A stretch of DNA of 6,113 bases from Armatimonadota bacterium (GTDB lineage Bacteria > Armatimonadota > HRBIN16): the NCBI GenBank assembly GCA_028275265.1, contig JAPWUZ010000164.1, positions 1-6,113 of the forward strand. Reading direction: 5' to 3'. Made by a program: the position numbers and the translations under genes. The notes under the pieces are model-generated. The model was not told where the DNA came from. It did not search any database and worked only from the letters and a program-made list of their open reading frames with translations. This document shows positions 6,041-6,113 of the stretch, one piece after another; position 1 is the first letter of the stretch, and each line of letters begins with the position of its first letter.

Positions 6041-6113
6041 ATGGGAGTGCGATGGCTGTGGATGCTCAGTCTGTGGTGGTTTGTTTGCGGTGCCGCGTGG
6101 GCGGCAAGTAGCA
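6041..6113 (+). CDS. N-terminus of an exported protein (signal peptide only; continues beyond window)
   Basis: Only 24 codons are visible, starting MGVRWLWMLSL and reaching a GAAWA|ASS signal peptidase I-like site after residue 21. One Arg followed by a hydrophobic, tryptophan-rich core (five Trp in 21 residues) and an A-x-A cut site is a good Sec signal peptide. An in-frame ATG at 5996 would add 15 residues (MEQPVQQSWSRRGIA), placing SRRGIA ahead of the hydrophobic run. That resembles a Tat motif but lacks the usual Phe-Leu-Lys. The mature protein and its function are outside the window. The divergent neighbour is also exported, but shared function is only a guess. Confidence 0.6.
   Translation, partial: MGVRWLWMLSLWWFVCGAAWAASS

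Noticed and set aside
5854..6111. Plus-strand open frame of 85 codons beginning MLHSLQHKED
   Set aside because: It starts inside a REP-like repeat and overlaps, in another frame, the signal-peptide start at 6041, which has better translation signals.

Overview
The window is GC-rich bacterial chromosome with densely packed genes. It holds three complete genes, two genes cut by the window edges, and one repeat-bearing intergenic region of about 300 bp. No plasmid, phage, transposase, CRISPR, rRNA or tRNA signature was seen. The best lineage clue is the secreted protein at 4441-5739. Its C-terminus, a VTLNDFVGD-type beta module followed by two EVTLFDFG-type calcium-loop repeats, is a tail I associate from memory with Armatimonadota (Fimbriimonas/Chthonomonas relatives). 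Genus and species cannot be read from the window.

Layout: (1) 1-1186, minus strand: a class II CCA-adding/poly(A) polymerase family tRNA nucleotidyltransferase with an HD domain; its C-terminus lies beyond base 1. (2) 1187-1322: a divergent promoter region. (3) 1323-4399, plus strand: a two-gene operon of a beta-phosphoglucomutase-type HAD enzyme and a GH65 glycoside phosphorylase, only 5 bp apart. (4) 4400-4440: a short convergent gap. (5) 4441-5739, minus strand: a secreted protein with a LamG/jelly-roll-like N-terminal part, a beta-sandwich module and a dockerin-like tail. (6) 5740-6040: intergenic DNA between divergent genes, with two oppositely oriented copies of a small REP-like palindromic element. 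(7) 6041-6113, plus strand: the first 24 codons of another exported protein.

The two operon enzymes form a cytoplasmic pathway. The GH65 enzyme would cleave an alpha-linked glucose disaccharide or oligosaccharide with phosphate, giving beta-glucose 1-phosphate. The mutase would turn this into glucose 6-phosphate for glycolysis without spending ATP on that glucose unit. The disaccharide (maltose, trehalose, kojibiose, nigerose or another) cannot be fixed from sequence alone; by impression the GH65 protein resembles the kojibiose/nigerose-type branches more than classical maltose phosphorylase.

I see no convincing undescribed multi-gene system. The items most worth a second look are the inverted REP-like pair with a compensatory stem change, the dockerin-like cassette in a protein with no visible cellulosome context, the unresolved GH65 specificity with its WDCE motif, and a possible leaderless start for the tRNA nucleotidyltransferase.
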